Position numbers and translations under genes: made by a program
Notes under the pieces: generated by a model
Databases searched by the model: none
What the model saw: only the letters and a program-made list of their open reading frames with translations
Told to the model about the DNA's origin: nothing
Assembly: GCA_947039985.1 (NCBI GenBank)
Contig: CAMRAP010000098.1
Span: 1-6,670, forward strand
DNA: 6,670 bases
Direction: 5' to 3'
Source of the DNA: an uncultured Odoribacter sp.
Lineage (GTDB): Bacteria > Bacteroidota > Bacteroidia > Bacteroidales > Marinifilaceae
Shown: in pieces, positions 1-6,670 of the stretch
How positions within the stretch are numbered: position 1 is the first letter of the stretch
How the letters are laid out: each line of letters opens with the position of its first letter

Positions 1-1231
1 CCCCGATTAGTAATTCAACTTCTCTCGATTGAAATCCCCTATTCATGTATAAAAAGTCTAACCATTCTATCTTTTCTTCCCTTGTTTGAGCAGTCTCTGC
101 AAGTATCAGTACCAGCTCACTCTTTCGGATCAGTGGATGCATTCTATTGGTTGTTGCATATCCATCATTTTCATCTATTCGATACTTTAAAAACTCAACC
201 TCATATTTTCCCAATGCTGAAATAAAAGATTCTTTCCTTAAATCTTTTGATGCACCTGCTTGAGGAAAAAGTTTTTCAAGGTGCTTCTTTGTTACACCCA
301 AGTATTCGTCAATTTTATTCGTTGTTGCAAAAAAATCAGGCTGTATACTTTCTCGTCTAGAGTTTTGCATTCCAAACAACACCTCATCAGATAGCATTGA
401 ATTTTTACGTGCTTTATCCCAAGGAAAGATTTCTGACACATAATTTGCAAGACCTCCTCCTGTCCCTACAAGCTCCAATGCCATTTGATAGGCCATTTTT
501 GTATCCCCTTTAAATAAAGCAACACGTGCTTGCAATGCGCGAACAGCAAAATAGTTCATTCTATACCTTCTTAAATAATTATCGGTATCAGCAAAAAGTT
601 CATCATCTATCAATAAGTTTTCAGCTATTGTTAAATCATTAGTAACATATGCCATAACCTCCTCTGCCGTTGATATCGGTTCGGGTTGATTGGTTTGTTT
701 GGTATAGTATGGAATAGCTTTACTATCTTTAGTAGTCGCATAATTCATGGGGCCAAACATCCGATACATATCAAAATGCAAAAATGCTCTAAGTGCATAT
801 AACTCTCCTCTAATTTGATTATATTCAGCCACTTCAAATTGATCTTTAAGAGGTATTGTTTTGACTAATAAATTATTAATGTTTGCTATTTTGGCATATG
901 CAGCCTTCCATATGTCATTATAAGAAATCTTTACTAAAGGCTGCTTATAATCCCAATAAGCCACCCATTTATAAAAATGTTTCGAAGTATTTCCTCCTTC
1001 GATATTATACAATTGTCCCATGATATCCAAGGTACCATATGTTAAAGATTCCCCATACAGAGCCCTATCCAACAGACCTAAATAAACACCATTTAATGCA
1101 CGATAAACACCTTCAGCATTTTTTAACAAATCATCCTCCTCGATTCTATCTTCAGGCTTTATATCTAACCAACTATCACAAGCAGTAGTAGATAATAATA
1201 AAGCAAGTACTATATATCTAAATATTTTCAT
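1..1231 (-). CDS. SusD/RagB-family nutrient-binding outer-membrane lipoprotein (partial, C-terminus missing)
   Basis: The visible protein is the first 410 residues; the reading frame is open to the window edge. It starts MKIFRYIVLALLLSTTAC, a lipoprotein signal peptide with lipobox TTAC and lipidated Cys18. CDSWLDIKPED follows, the usual start of mature SusD proteins. Family landmarks are a SusD-like N-terminal region (about 19-200), the helix-pair signature QIRGELYALRAFLHFDMYRMFG-like at 139-160, a TPR-type helix MNYFAVRALQARVALFKGD at 225-243, and the C-terminal domain signature RKSELVLILAETA at 369-381 followed by LYMNRG at 394-399. Family members are usually 450-600 residues, so the last portion is off the window. 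The role known for the family is a surface lid on SusC that captures ligand and closes over the barrel. Its ATG is 10 bases after the susC stop, so the two genes are almost certainly co-transcribed. The alternative ATG five bases upstream stops after two codons and is ruled out. The ligand cannot be predicted. Confidence 0.95.
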   Translation of the reverse strand, partial: MKIFRYIVLALLLSTTACDSWLDIKPEDRIEEDDLLKNAEGVYRALNGVYLGLLDRALYGESLTYGTLDIMGQLYNIEGGNTSKHFYKWVAYWDYKQPLVKISYNDIWKAAYAKIANINNLLVKTIPLKDQFEVAEYNQIRGELYALRAFLHFDMYRMFGPMNYATTKDSKAIPYYTKQTNQPEPISTAEEVMAYVTNDLTIAENLLIDDELFADTDNYLRRYRMNYFAVRALQARVALFKGDTKMAYQMALELVGTGGGLANYVSEIFPWDKARKNSMLSDEVLFGMQNSRRESIQPDFFATTNKIDEYLGVTKKHLEKLFPQAGASKDLRKESFISALGKYEVEFLKYRIDENDGYATTNRMHPLIRKSELVLILAETAQTREEKIEWLDFLYMNRGFQSREVELLIG

Positions 1232-1241
1232 ATCATTAAAA

Positions 1242-4200
1242 TTAAAAAGTTAGGTTCAATGCGAATGATACACTACGTGCAAATGGATATTCGATACCAC
1301 GCTCTGCTTTAACAGTTGAAGCTCTGAATATATCATTCATATAAGCTTTTATCACTACATTGGTTAGTTTTGCACGCTCTAACCATTTTGCTCCACTAAA
1401 TTCATATCCAAGGGAAAAAGATTCTCCAACAATGGAGTTCTCGCGCTGTACAAATCGATTACTCATGGGGTCTAATTCTTCAACAAGGCCTATGCCTTTA
1501 AACTGGGCAACATCTCCCGGTTTTTGCCATCTATCAGTTAAGGCACGTTTATCTAAGTTATTGGTCCAAGTATCCGCTGTAATATTTTCAACCTTATCAT
1601 ATAAAGCAGAATTAAATATATCAGCACCGACTCTGTATCTTAAAAAAGCACTAAATGATAAACCTTTATAGTAAAGTGATGTTCCCACAACCCCCTCTAA
1701 TTTAGGCTCAGTATTACCAACAACAACCTCATTGCTATAATCATGATCAAATGTTTTTTCATTTTCTTTTGTCAAAAACACCTCTTGCCCTGTCATAGGA
1801 TCAATTCCGGCTGATTTCACAGCCCAAATAGCAGTAGGAGACCCCCCATCTTTATAACGGGTCAGCGAAGTTCCTCCACCTTGCAACTCTGTGTTCATAT
1901 GATCCAAACTATTTCCAATATTGATATATTCTGCCACCTGATGTCTTGCATTAGCTGTTATGGTCCAAATAAAATTATCGGCAATACGATAGATTGGTGA
2001 GTATGAGATTGTCCCACTAATTCCTTTCGTTAACTGTCCACCCAAATTTGTTGCAAATTGCGTCTGACCAGTTGATGATGCAGCACTGGCAATAACCAAT
2101 AATGGATCGGTCTCTTTCCGATAAAAATCAGCCGAAATTTTTAAACGATTTCTATATACCGCAATATCAAGTCCAACATTAAGATCCAATGTTTTTTGCC
2201 AATCTAAATCTGGATTTCCAAAAGCTGCTATAATAGCTGCTATTCCAAAACTATTTTGTAGATTCGTAACATAAGCATATGTATTAGCTGTATTGAAATT
2301 ACCAAAACTTTGATTCCCTGGATTACCAATAGAAGAACGCAACTTTAATAAATTAATCACATCGTGTTTTTTAAGGAAACTTTCGTTGTGCACATTCCAT
2401 GAAACACCCGTACTCCAAGTCGTTGTGTATTTTTTATAGGATCCAAATAGGCTTGCTCCATCTAAACGAATATTAGCATCAATCAAGAAACGATTATCAT
2501 ATGAATATCCTGCATTGGCAAACAAACTCATGGCACGTTGATGTTGAGAACCATAATCTGCTTTAGAGTTTTCAGGATATTCATTTCCAAAAGTAGGATT
2601 TTGAAGTTCATCATCAATAAATCCTTCAACTGCAAATTCGTCAAATTGCATTTCGCTGTCATCAAAACTTGCACCTCCAACGAAATTAATTAAATGCTTC
2701 TCTGCAAATGCTTGTCCATATTGAACCGTAATATCTCCATTGTATAACAAATTATTAATATCTCTTTTTGTATAATATCCGTGCTTACTTTCATCTTTCA
2801 GAATAAGGTATTCTCCTAAATATGGAGATTTAAAAACCTCTATTTTATCGTTTGATTTAGTAATACCAAATCGCCCTCTAATTTTCATGGATTGAAGAGG
2901 CTCGTATTCTAGTTGTAAATTATTGGTTACACTAAAATAAGATTTTTCATTCAAATTATTTTGTTGATCATCGTATAATGGATTAGAGACATAACGAAGA
3001 GCTTTATTATCTTCTGATTTCATTTCTAGCAAAGCGAAGTCTTCATGTTTCACATAATAGGGATTTGCATCAGCATATTCATCAAAACCAATCGTCGGAT
3101 CATGACTAGTTGTATGATCTACATTTAATTTATTCGTAAATCTAAATTTACCTTTACGATATAAAAGATCAAAGTTTGCAGATAAGACATCTCTATCTGA
3201 TTTTTTCATCACACCATTTGTTCCTGCATAACTAATACCTGCACCATAACGCATCGATTCATCACCGCCTTCTAAATAAAGATTATGTTTATGCACAACT
3301 CCTGTCCTCACAGGAGAGCTTAACCAATATGAATCGACTCCACTTTTCACTCTACTCAAACGCTGATTATAAGTCCTATCTAAATCATATTGAGGCTTCT
3401 GAGAACCACTTGTTGTTGAAGTATAAACACCTGCCAAACGCTCAAATTCTAGTTTTTCAGCTGAATTCATCAGATTATAATCTGTTAAGTCAGGAATAGA
3501 AATAGAGAAATCTGCGTTGTAATTGATGCGAAGTTCTCCAGCCGCTGGACTTTTTGTTTCAACAACAACAACACCATTTGCAGCACGAGAACCATATATT
3601 GCCGTTGAAGCTGCATCTTTCAAAAGTGTAATGGATTCGACTCTCTCCATATTCATATCCAAGATTGTTTGAATGCTTGTCTCGAATCCATCTAAAATAA
3701 ATAACGGTTGATTGGGATCATTTTCAAATGCACCTTTAACTCCAACAACTGAACTTTTTCCCCGAATCTCAATATCTGGAGATTGGTTAGGGTCAGAACC
3801 AAATTCATTATTTGTCATGAGATTAAATGAAGGATCTAAAGTTTTAAGTGATTGCAAAATATTTTGCTTTCCTATCATCTTTAAATCTTTCGCCTTATAT
3901 GTGCTTACAGAACCTGTAAAACTTTCACTTTTACGTTCAAAAAGTCCAGTCACGACCACTTCATCCAATTCTTCCAAAGAATTTCTAAGAACCACTTGAA
4001 GTGGCTTTCCTTTGTAAGCAATCTCTTGGCTTTCCATGCCTATAAAAGAAAATAGTAATCTGACATCCGTACCTTTGGGTACTTCAATAGCAAACACTCC
4101 ATCTGCATCCGTCGCAGTTCCTCTCATACTTCCAACCAGTACAACTGCAACACCAGGTAGAGTAATGCCATCTATATCCTTAACGACTCCACTGACTTTT

Positions 4201-4397
4201 TCTACTTGTTCTGTTTGCAAAACACTTACCTCTGCTTTAGATTCAATACGACTCCGCTTAATAGCAGTATGTTCATTTAGCAGTGGACTTGTAAACCCTT
4301 GTTGTCCACACAACATAAACAACAGAAGCATTACTTGGAATCGACACCTAAAGTGACGAAAGAACCCAATACTTTTACCTAAAAGTTGTCTCTTCAT
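1242..4397 (-). CDS. SusC/RagA-family TonB-dependent outer-membrane transporter
   Basis: This is a complete 1051-residue protein, normal length for the family. The N-terminus is a basic stretch (1-21, rich in Arg/Lys) followed by a hydrophobic core VMLLLFML (22-29). Cys30 lacks a lipobox, so an ordinary signal peptidase I site downstream is likely. Residues 68-139 form a carboxypeptidase-regulatory-like beta domain (VSGVVKDIDG, GTATDADGVFAIEV). The TonB box is DEVVVTG at 145-151. The plug spans about 165-285 with PLFILDGFE (231-239) and LKDAASTAIYGSRAANG (259-275). The rest is the beta-barrel, with the family motif FGNPDLDWQKTLDLNVG near 726 and a terminal strand ending SFALNLTF. There is no STN domain before the beta domain, so signalling to a FecR-type anti-sigma factor is not expected. 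The family imports oligosaccharides, peptides or other large ligands with a SusD partner, energised by TonB-ExbBD. Here susD follows directly, and an M16 peptidase is divergent. Substrate is unknown. The first ATG was kept because starting at Met23 would remove the basic n-region. Confidence 0.97.
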   Translation of the reverse strand: MKRQLLGKSIGFFRHFRCRFQVMLLLFMLCGQQGFTSPLLNEHTAIKRSRIESKAEVSVLQTEQVEKVSGVVKDIDGITLPGVAVVLVGSMRGTATDADGVFAIEVPKGTDVRLLFSFIGMESQEIAYKGKPLQVVLRNSLEELDEVVVTGLFERKSESFTGSVSTYKAKDLKMIGKQNILQSLKTLDPSFNLMTNNEFGSDPNQSPDIEIRGKSSVVGVKGAFENDPNQPLFILDGFETSIQTILDMNMERVESITLLKDAASTAIYGSRAANGVVVVETKSPAAGELRINYNADFSISIPDLTDYNLMNSAEKLEFERLAGVYTSTTSGSQKPQYDLDRTYNQRLSRVKSGVDSYWLSSPVRTGVVHKHNLYLEGGDESMRYGAGISYAGTNGVMKKSDRDVLSANFDLLYRKGKFRFTNKLNVDHTTSHDPTIGFDEYADANPYYVKHEDFALLEMKSEDNKALRYVSNPLYDDQQNNLNEKSYFSVTNNLQLEYEPLQSMKIRGRFGITKSNDKIEVFKSPYLGEYLILKDESKHGYYTKRDINNLLYNGDITVQYGQAFAEKHLINFVGGASFDDSEMQFDEFAVEGFIDDELQNPTFGNEYPENSKADYGSQHQRAMSLFANAGYSYDNRFLIDANIRLDGASLFGSYKKYTTTWSTGVSWNVHNESFLKKHDVINLLKLRSSIGNPGNQSFGNFNTANTYAYVTNLQNSFGIAAIIAAFGNPDLDWQKTLDLNVGLDIAVYRNRLKISADFYRKETDPLLVIASAASSTGQTQFATNLGGQLTKGISGTISYSPIYRIADNFIWTITANARHQVAEYINIGNSLDHMNTELQGGGTSLTRYKDGGSPTAIWAVKSAGIDPMTGQEVFLTKENEKTFDHDYSNEVVVGNTEPKLEGVVGTSLYYKGLSFSAFLRYRVGADIFNSALYDKVENITADTWTNNLDKRALTDRWQKPGDVAQFKGIGLVEELDPMSNRFVQRENSIVGESFSLGYEFSGAKWLERAKLTNVVIKAYMNDIFRASTVKAERGIEYPFARSVSFALNLTF

Positions 4398-4404
4398 AAT
4401 TTTG

Positions 4405-4423
4405 ATTAATTAAATTAATTAAT
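4405..4423. repeat. Perfect AT palindrome just upstream of the susC start
   Basis: ATTAATTAA and TTAATTAAT are perfect inverted arms of 9 bases around a single central A. The palindrome ends 7 bases before the susC ATG and covers the stop codon of the small ORF at 4415-4549. It could be an operator or a weak mRNA fold near the translation start. It is built only of A and T in an AT-rich region, so chance is a serious alternative. With a one-base centre, the RNA hairpin would have to open its inner pairs. Confidence 0.5.
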
Positions 4424-4549
4424 GCGACTCAACTTAGTAGTTAAGTCATATTTTACAGTTCTATCACGTATCTTGCGTAAAAAAAACTTAAAAATAATAT
4501 TTACCTTAAATCTAATATTAACAGTCTCCTTTACTTTCTTTTTTGTCAT
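4415..4549 (-). CDS. Possible small basic protein or leader ORF in the susC 5' leader
   Basis: An ATG-to-TAA frame of 44 codons, MTKKKVKETVNIRFKVNI at its start and ending KLSRIN, lies within the predicted susC transcript. It ends 17 bases before the susC ATG. By count it has 9 Lys and 5 Arg against 3 acidic residues, so the product would be strongly basic. It has no signal peptide, Cys, or motif that I recognise. It could be a leader ORF coupled to susC translation or a small regulator. An AT-rich sequence read at random also yields Lys-, Ile-, Asn- and Phe-rich frames like this, so coding status is doubtful. No ribosome-binding signal supports it. Confidence 0.2.
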   Translation of the reverse strand: MTKKKVKETVNIRFKVNIIFKFFLRKIRDRTVKYDLTTKLSRIN

Positions 4550-4710
4550 ATTTCACTAAAATACTTATTTATACTTTAATCTACTCTACTTATAACAGCT
4601 CTTCACGAATCATTCATACAACTAAAATACAGCGTATTAAAAACCTAAAACCATTAACACCACCTCATGGCTTTTCGATAAAACCAAAATAAACGACCGT
4701 TTTTTTTAGC

Positions 4711-4731
4711 CGAAATACATGTAAAATTTCG
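4711..4731. promoter_or_regulatory. Short dyad at the predicted susC transcription start
   Basis: CGAAAT and ATTTCG form perfect 6-base inverted arms around 9 bases. The dyad starts directly after the left arm of the larger inverted repeat and covers the region where transcription from the TATCTTTG element should begin. On DNA it could be a repressor site blocking the start. In RNA it would form a stem-loop at the extreme 5' end of the susC message, a position that often protects transcripts. It also contains the 8-base palindrome TACATGTA (4716-4723). Confidence 0.4.
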
Positions 4732-4735
4732 ATTG

Positions 4736-4765
4736 CAAAGATAAATATAAATTATTACATATCAA
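4736..4765 (-). promoter_or_regulatory. Candidate promoter for the susC-susD operon
   Basis: Reading the minus strand, TTG (4765-4763), a 19-base spacer and TATCTTTG (4743-4736) match the known Bacteroidota housekeeping promoter pattern TTG-N19-TAnnTTTG. It is the only exact TAnnTTTG match I found on this strand in the region. Transcription would start near 4730, giving a leader of about 330 nt before the susC ATG, unusually long. A weaker promoter closer to the gene cannot be excluded. Confidence 0.55.
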
Positions 4766-4877
4766 TATTTTGCATGAAAAACATAAAGACACTACATACT
4801 GTTAAAAAAACGGTCATTTAAATAATAGCAAGCACATCCTATTTGTGATAGCAACTGATTTTCAAAACAATCTAAAT

Positions 4878-4920
4878 GAATCACCTCTCGTATTTATTTG
4901 TTTTTCACAGAGAGCGATTC
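4878..4920. repeat. Interrupted dyad upstream of the M16 peptidase promoter
   Basis: GAATC-AC-CTCTC (4878-4889) and GAGAG-C-GATTC (4910-4920) are complementary arms, ten pairs with a small asymmetric interruption, around a 20-base loop. On the plus strand the right arm is followed by four T. The loop is too long and the T run too short for a convincing intrinsic terminator. A regulator site about 30 bp upstream of the -33 region, or a leader structure for any longer plus-strand transcript, is more likely. Confidence 0.4.
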
Positions 4921-4928
4921 TTTTAAAG

Positions 4929-4943
4929 AAAGTTAAAAACTTT
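4929..4943. repeat. Small perfect dyad AAAGTT-AAA-AACTTT
   Basis: Six-base perfect arms around three A lie a few bases upstream of the candidate -33 element of the peptidase promoter, where an activator or repressor could bind. All but two of the stem pairs are A-T (one G-C per arm), so chance occurrence is quite possible. Confidence 0.25.
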
Positions 4944-4948
4944 ATTCA

Positions 4949-4981
4949 TTTATCGTAAATACATTAATAAGGCTACATTTG
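4949..4981 (+). promoter_or_regulatory. Candidate promoter for the M16 peptidase gene
   Basis: TACATTTG (4974-4981) is an exact match to the Bacteroidota -7 element TAnnTTTG. The -33 region is weak: TTTA at 4949-4952 with a 21-base spacer is the best match. Transcription would start near 4987, giving a leader of about 60 nt before the ATG at 5048. The weak -33 suggests dependence on an activator or low basal expression. Confidence 0.45.
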
Positions 4982-5047
4982 TTTCGAGTATGAATAAGAC
5001 ATTGTACATCTATTCGTACGATCAATTAAAACAAAATTAACGCACAA

Positions 5048-6670
5048 ATGAAAAAAACAATTGCTTTATTATCATTTTCTTGCTTGCTATTTATACAAGC
5101 AGTTTTTGCACAAACAAACCTAGACGCACCACTACCACATGACCCAGAGATGGTTGTAGGAAAATTACCCAATGGTATGACTTATTATTTACGACATAAT
5201 AAAGAGCCTAAAGAGCGAGCTAGTTTTTATATTATCCAAAACGTTGGTGCCTTATTGGAAAACGATGACCAAAATGGTTTAGCTCACTTTTTGGAGCATA
5301 TGGCATTCCAAGGAACAAAAAATTTCCCCGGAAAAAAGATTATTACAACACTAGAAAAACATGGAGTTGCTTTTGGAAGAAATTTAAATGCTTATACGGC
5401 ATTTAATGAAACAGTATATAACATTAGTGCTGTACCTACAACGAATCCCAAATTACTGGATACTTGTTTACTAATTTTACATGATTGGTCGAACTACCTA
5501 ACGCTAAGCGACAAAGAGATTGACGCCGAAAGAGGGGTTATTACAGAAGAGTGGAGAACTCGTCGGAATTCAAGAGCTCGAATTAACGAACAACTTTTCC
5601 CTGTTTTATTCAAAGGATCAAAATATGCAGAGAGAGATGTGATCGGTTCTTTAGATGTGATACAAAATTTTAAATATCAAACCATCAAAGACTTCTACAA
5701 CCAATGGTATCGTTCTGATTTACAAGCAATCGCCATTGTTGGAGATTTTGATGTCAAAGAGATGGAAGAAAAAGTGAAAGCCCTTTTTTCAAAAATACCA
5801 GCAGTAGAAAACCCAAGTCCTCGCCCATCTTTTGAGATCCCTGCACATGATGAGATGTATTATGTATTGGCTACTGACAAAGAAGCTACAAGCTCTTCTA
5901 TTCAAGTAAGCACAATAGCACCAAACAAAGAGTCAAAAAACACACATTTGCATTTGAAGAACTCTCTTATACATGCATTTTTTAACAACATGATCAATGC
6001 TCGTCTTAGCGAGATCTTGCAACAAGCAAACCCTCCATACGTCAATGGTTACATCTATTTTGGAGCATTTGTCAGAGGATATAGCACCTATGCTGTCGCA
6101 ACAACAGCAAAACCCAATGAAGAAGCCATCGCTCTTGAAACGATAGTAACAGAAAATGAAAGGATAAAAAGATTTGGATTTACTGCTAGTGAATTAGAAC
6201 GAGCAAAAACAAATATGCTTGTTAGTTTAGAGTCCTCTTATAAACAAAAAGACAAGGCAAACAGCGAAGGACATATTAGACGCATGCAAAACCACTTCTT
6301 AGAACAAGAGCCGATGGTGTCTACTGATTATTATCATAAGTTTGCCAATGAAATCATCCCTACAATCACCCTTGAGGAAGTTAATGCCAAAGTAAAAGAA
6401 TGGAACACAGAAGAGAACCGCACAGTGGCTATCACAGGTCCTAGTGAAAATGCAAAACATTTAACAGAAGAAGAGGTAGTGTCAATTTTGGGAAAAGTGA
6501 GCCAAGCAGAGATCACTCCTTACGTAGATGCCGTTAGTGATGCAGCACTTATCAACGAAGAGTTAATCGGTTCAAAAATTACAAAAACCAAGCAAGTTCC
6601 AGAATTAAAAGCTGTCGAATGGACATTAGCGAACGGCGCTAAAGTTGTATTTCGCAAAGCCAATTATGAC
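5048..6670 (+). CDS. Exported M16 (pitrilysin/insulinase-family) zinc peptidase, partial (C-terminus missing)
   Basis: The first 541 residues are present and the frame is open at the window edge; relatives of this two-domain type are about 930 residues. MKKTIALLSFSCLLFIQAVFAQ is a Sec signal peptide with likely cleavage after Ala21, so the enzyme acts in the periplasm or at the outer membrane. The inverted zinc motif HFLEH gives His80 and His84 as zinc ligands and Glu83 as catalytic base. ERGVITEE (161-168) supplies the third ligand, most likely Glu168. That spacing is about 7 residues longer than in pitrilysin, the extra residues fitting the GRNLNAYTAFNETVYNI segment. The first M16_C domain runs about 200-385 (SLDVIQNF, FYNQWYRSDLQAIAIVGDFD). 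WTLANGAKVVFRK (525-537) begins the second half, where the substrate-binding Arg-Tyr pair would lie. The nearest in-frame upstream stop (5027) leaves no earlier ATG. The family cleaves peptides or small proteins in a closed chamber. It is divergent from susC-susD, so processing of imported peptides is plausible but not shown. Confidence 0.96.
   Translation, partial: MKKTIALLSFSCLLFIQAVFAQTNLDAPLPHDPEMVVGKLPNGMTYYLRHNKEPKERASFYIIQNVGALLENDDQNGLAHFLEHMAFQGTKNFPGKKIITTLEKHGVAFGRNLNAYTAFNETVYNISAVPTTNPKLLDTCLLILHDWSNYLTLSDKEIDAERGVITEEWRTRRNSRARINEQLFPVLFKGSKYAERDVIGSLDVIQNFKYQTIKDFYNQWYRSDLQAIAIVGDFDVKEMEEKVKALFSKIPAVENPSPRPSFEIPAHDEMYYVLATDKEATSSSIQVSTIAPNKESKNTHLHLKNSLIHAFFNNMINARLSEILQQANPPYVNGYIYFGAFVRGYSTYAVATTAKPNEEAIALETIVTENERIKRFGFTASELERAKTNMLVSLESSYKQKDKANSEGHIRRMQNHFLEQEPMVSTDYYHKFANEIIPTITLEEVNAKVKEWNTEENRTVAITGPSENAKHLTEEEVVSILGKVSQAEITPYVDAVSDAALINEELIGSKITKTKQVPELKAVEWTLANGAKVVFRKANYD

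Larger units (their letters stand above)
4690..4820. repeat. Imperfect 20-bp inverted repeat enclosing the susC promoter
   Basis: The left arm (4690-4710) reads TAAACGACCG, eight T, AGC. The reverse complement of the right arm (4801-4820) reads TAAATGACCG, seven T, AAC. The arms differ by two substitutions and one T in the homopolymer; the 12-base core GACCGTTTTTTT is identical. They enclose 90 bases holding the susC promoter candidate. Each arm also contains a small dyad: AAACGACCGTTT (perfect) on the left and AAACGGTCATTT (one pair broken) on the right, with centres 117 bp apart. The arrangement fits either recombination sites of an invertible promoter or a pair of operators for a looping regulator. 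No target-site duplication is visible, so a transposon origin is not supported. Confidence 0.7.
4398..5047. other. Divergent intergenic control region between susC and the M16 peptidase gene
   Basis: This 650-base AT-rich gap separates two divergent genes. No gene of normal size or tRNA-like structure was found in it. It holds the leader of susC with a possible 44-codon ORF (4415-4549) and an AT palindrome (4405-4423). It also has a stretch with nothing recognisable (about 4550-4689), then a promoter candidate for susC enclosed by an inverted repeat (4690-4820). Towards the peptidase gene come two dyads (4878-4920 and 4929-4943) and a second promoter candidate (4949-4981). The length is large for a simple divergent promoter pair and suggests layered control. 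Confidence 0.9.

Noticed and set aside
1360..1671. Plus-strand frames at 1360-1671, 3712-3999 and 4036-4356
   Set aside because: They lie antisense within the well-supported SusC gene, show no domain, signal or start context, and are explained as shadows.
3555..3575. CAA triplet run in susC resembling a microsatellite
   Set aside because: It encodes the conserved VVVV strand at the end of the plug domain and is only a few units long, so slippage is not indicated.
4555..4630. 10-base direct repeat ACTAAAATAC at 4555-4564 and 4621-4630, each containing a near-match (TATTTTAG) to a minus-strand -7 element
   Set aside because: Both lack the conserved TTTG ending and a -33 partner at proper spacing; the repeat is short and AT-rich.
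4640..4723. Tiny frames MYFG, MRWC and MVLGF on the minus strand in the susC leader, the last two overlapping as TAATG
   Set aside because: Frames of 4-5 codons are expected by chance in any 330-nt leader; nothing else supports them.
5014..5021. 8-base palindrome TCGTACGA in the peptidase leader
   Set aside because: It does not extend beyond 8 bases and short palindromes of this length are common.
4990..5040. 16-codon frame (MNKTLYIYSYDQLKQN) ending 7 bases before the peptidase ATG
   Set aside because: It would start almost at the predicted transcript 5' end, is very short, and has no amino-acid run typical of attenuation leaders. It is likely chance.
6334..6516. Minus-strand 60-codon frame
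   Set aside because: It lies antisense within the M16 peptidase coding region and has no recognisable protein features.

Overview
The window comes from a low-GC member of the Bacteroidota, most probably order Bacteroidales. It holds a SusC/SusD outer-membrane uptake pair. Start codons lack Shine-Dalgarno sequences and are preceded by A/T-rich leaders, and both promoter candidates resemble the Bacteroidota TTG...TAnnTTTG type. Species cannot be read from the sequence. No RNA gene, CRISPR array, insertion sequence or recombinase gene was found.

Layout. Positions 1-1231 (minus strand) encode a SusD/RagB-type surface lipoprotein whose C-terminus runs off the left edge. Ten bases upstream, 1242-4397 (minus strand) encodes a complete 1051-residue SusC/RagA-type TonB-dependent transporter. 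The two form one operon, susC first. A 650-base divergent intergenic region (4398-5047) follows. Positions 5048-6670 (plus strand) encode an exported M16 zinc peptidase, cut off at the right edge after 541 residues.

How the genes may work together. SusC forms a 22-strand barrel powered by TonB, and SusD is the lid that captures ligand on the cell surface. The substrate cannot be read from the sequence. The divergent neighbour is an exported peptidase rather than a glycoside hydrolase, so oligopeptide or protein-derived substrates are more plausible than a glycan, but this is inference from context only.

The most interesting part is the intergenic region. A good susC promoter candidate (4736-4765, minus strand) lies between the arms of an imperfect 20-bp inverted repeat (4690-4710 and 4801-4820). 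This is the geometry of an invertible phase-variable promoter, or of a pair of looping operators. The promoter predicts a susC leader of about 330 nt, which contains a 5'-end hairpin, a 44-codon basic small ORF and an AT palindrome next to the susC start codon. The peptidase gene has its own promoter candidate (TACATTTG, 4974-4981), with two further dyads upstream of it.
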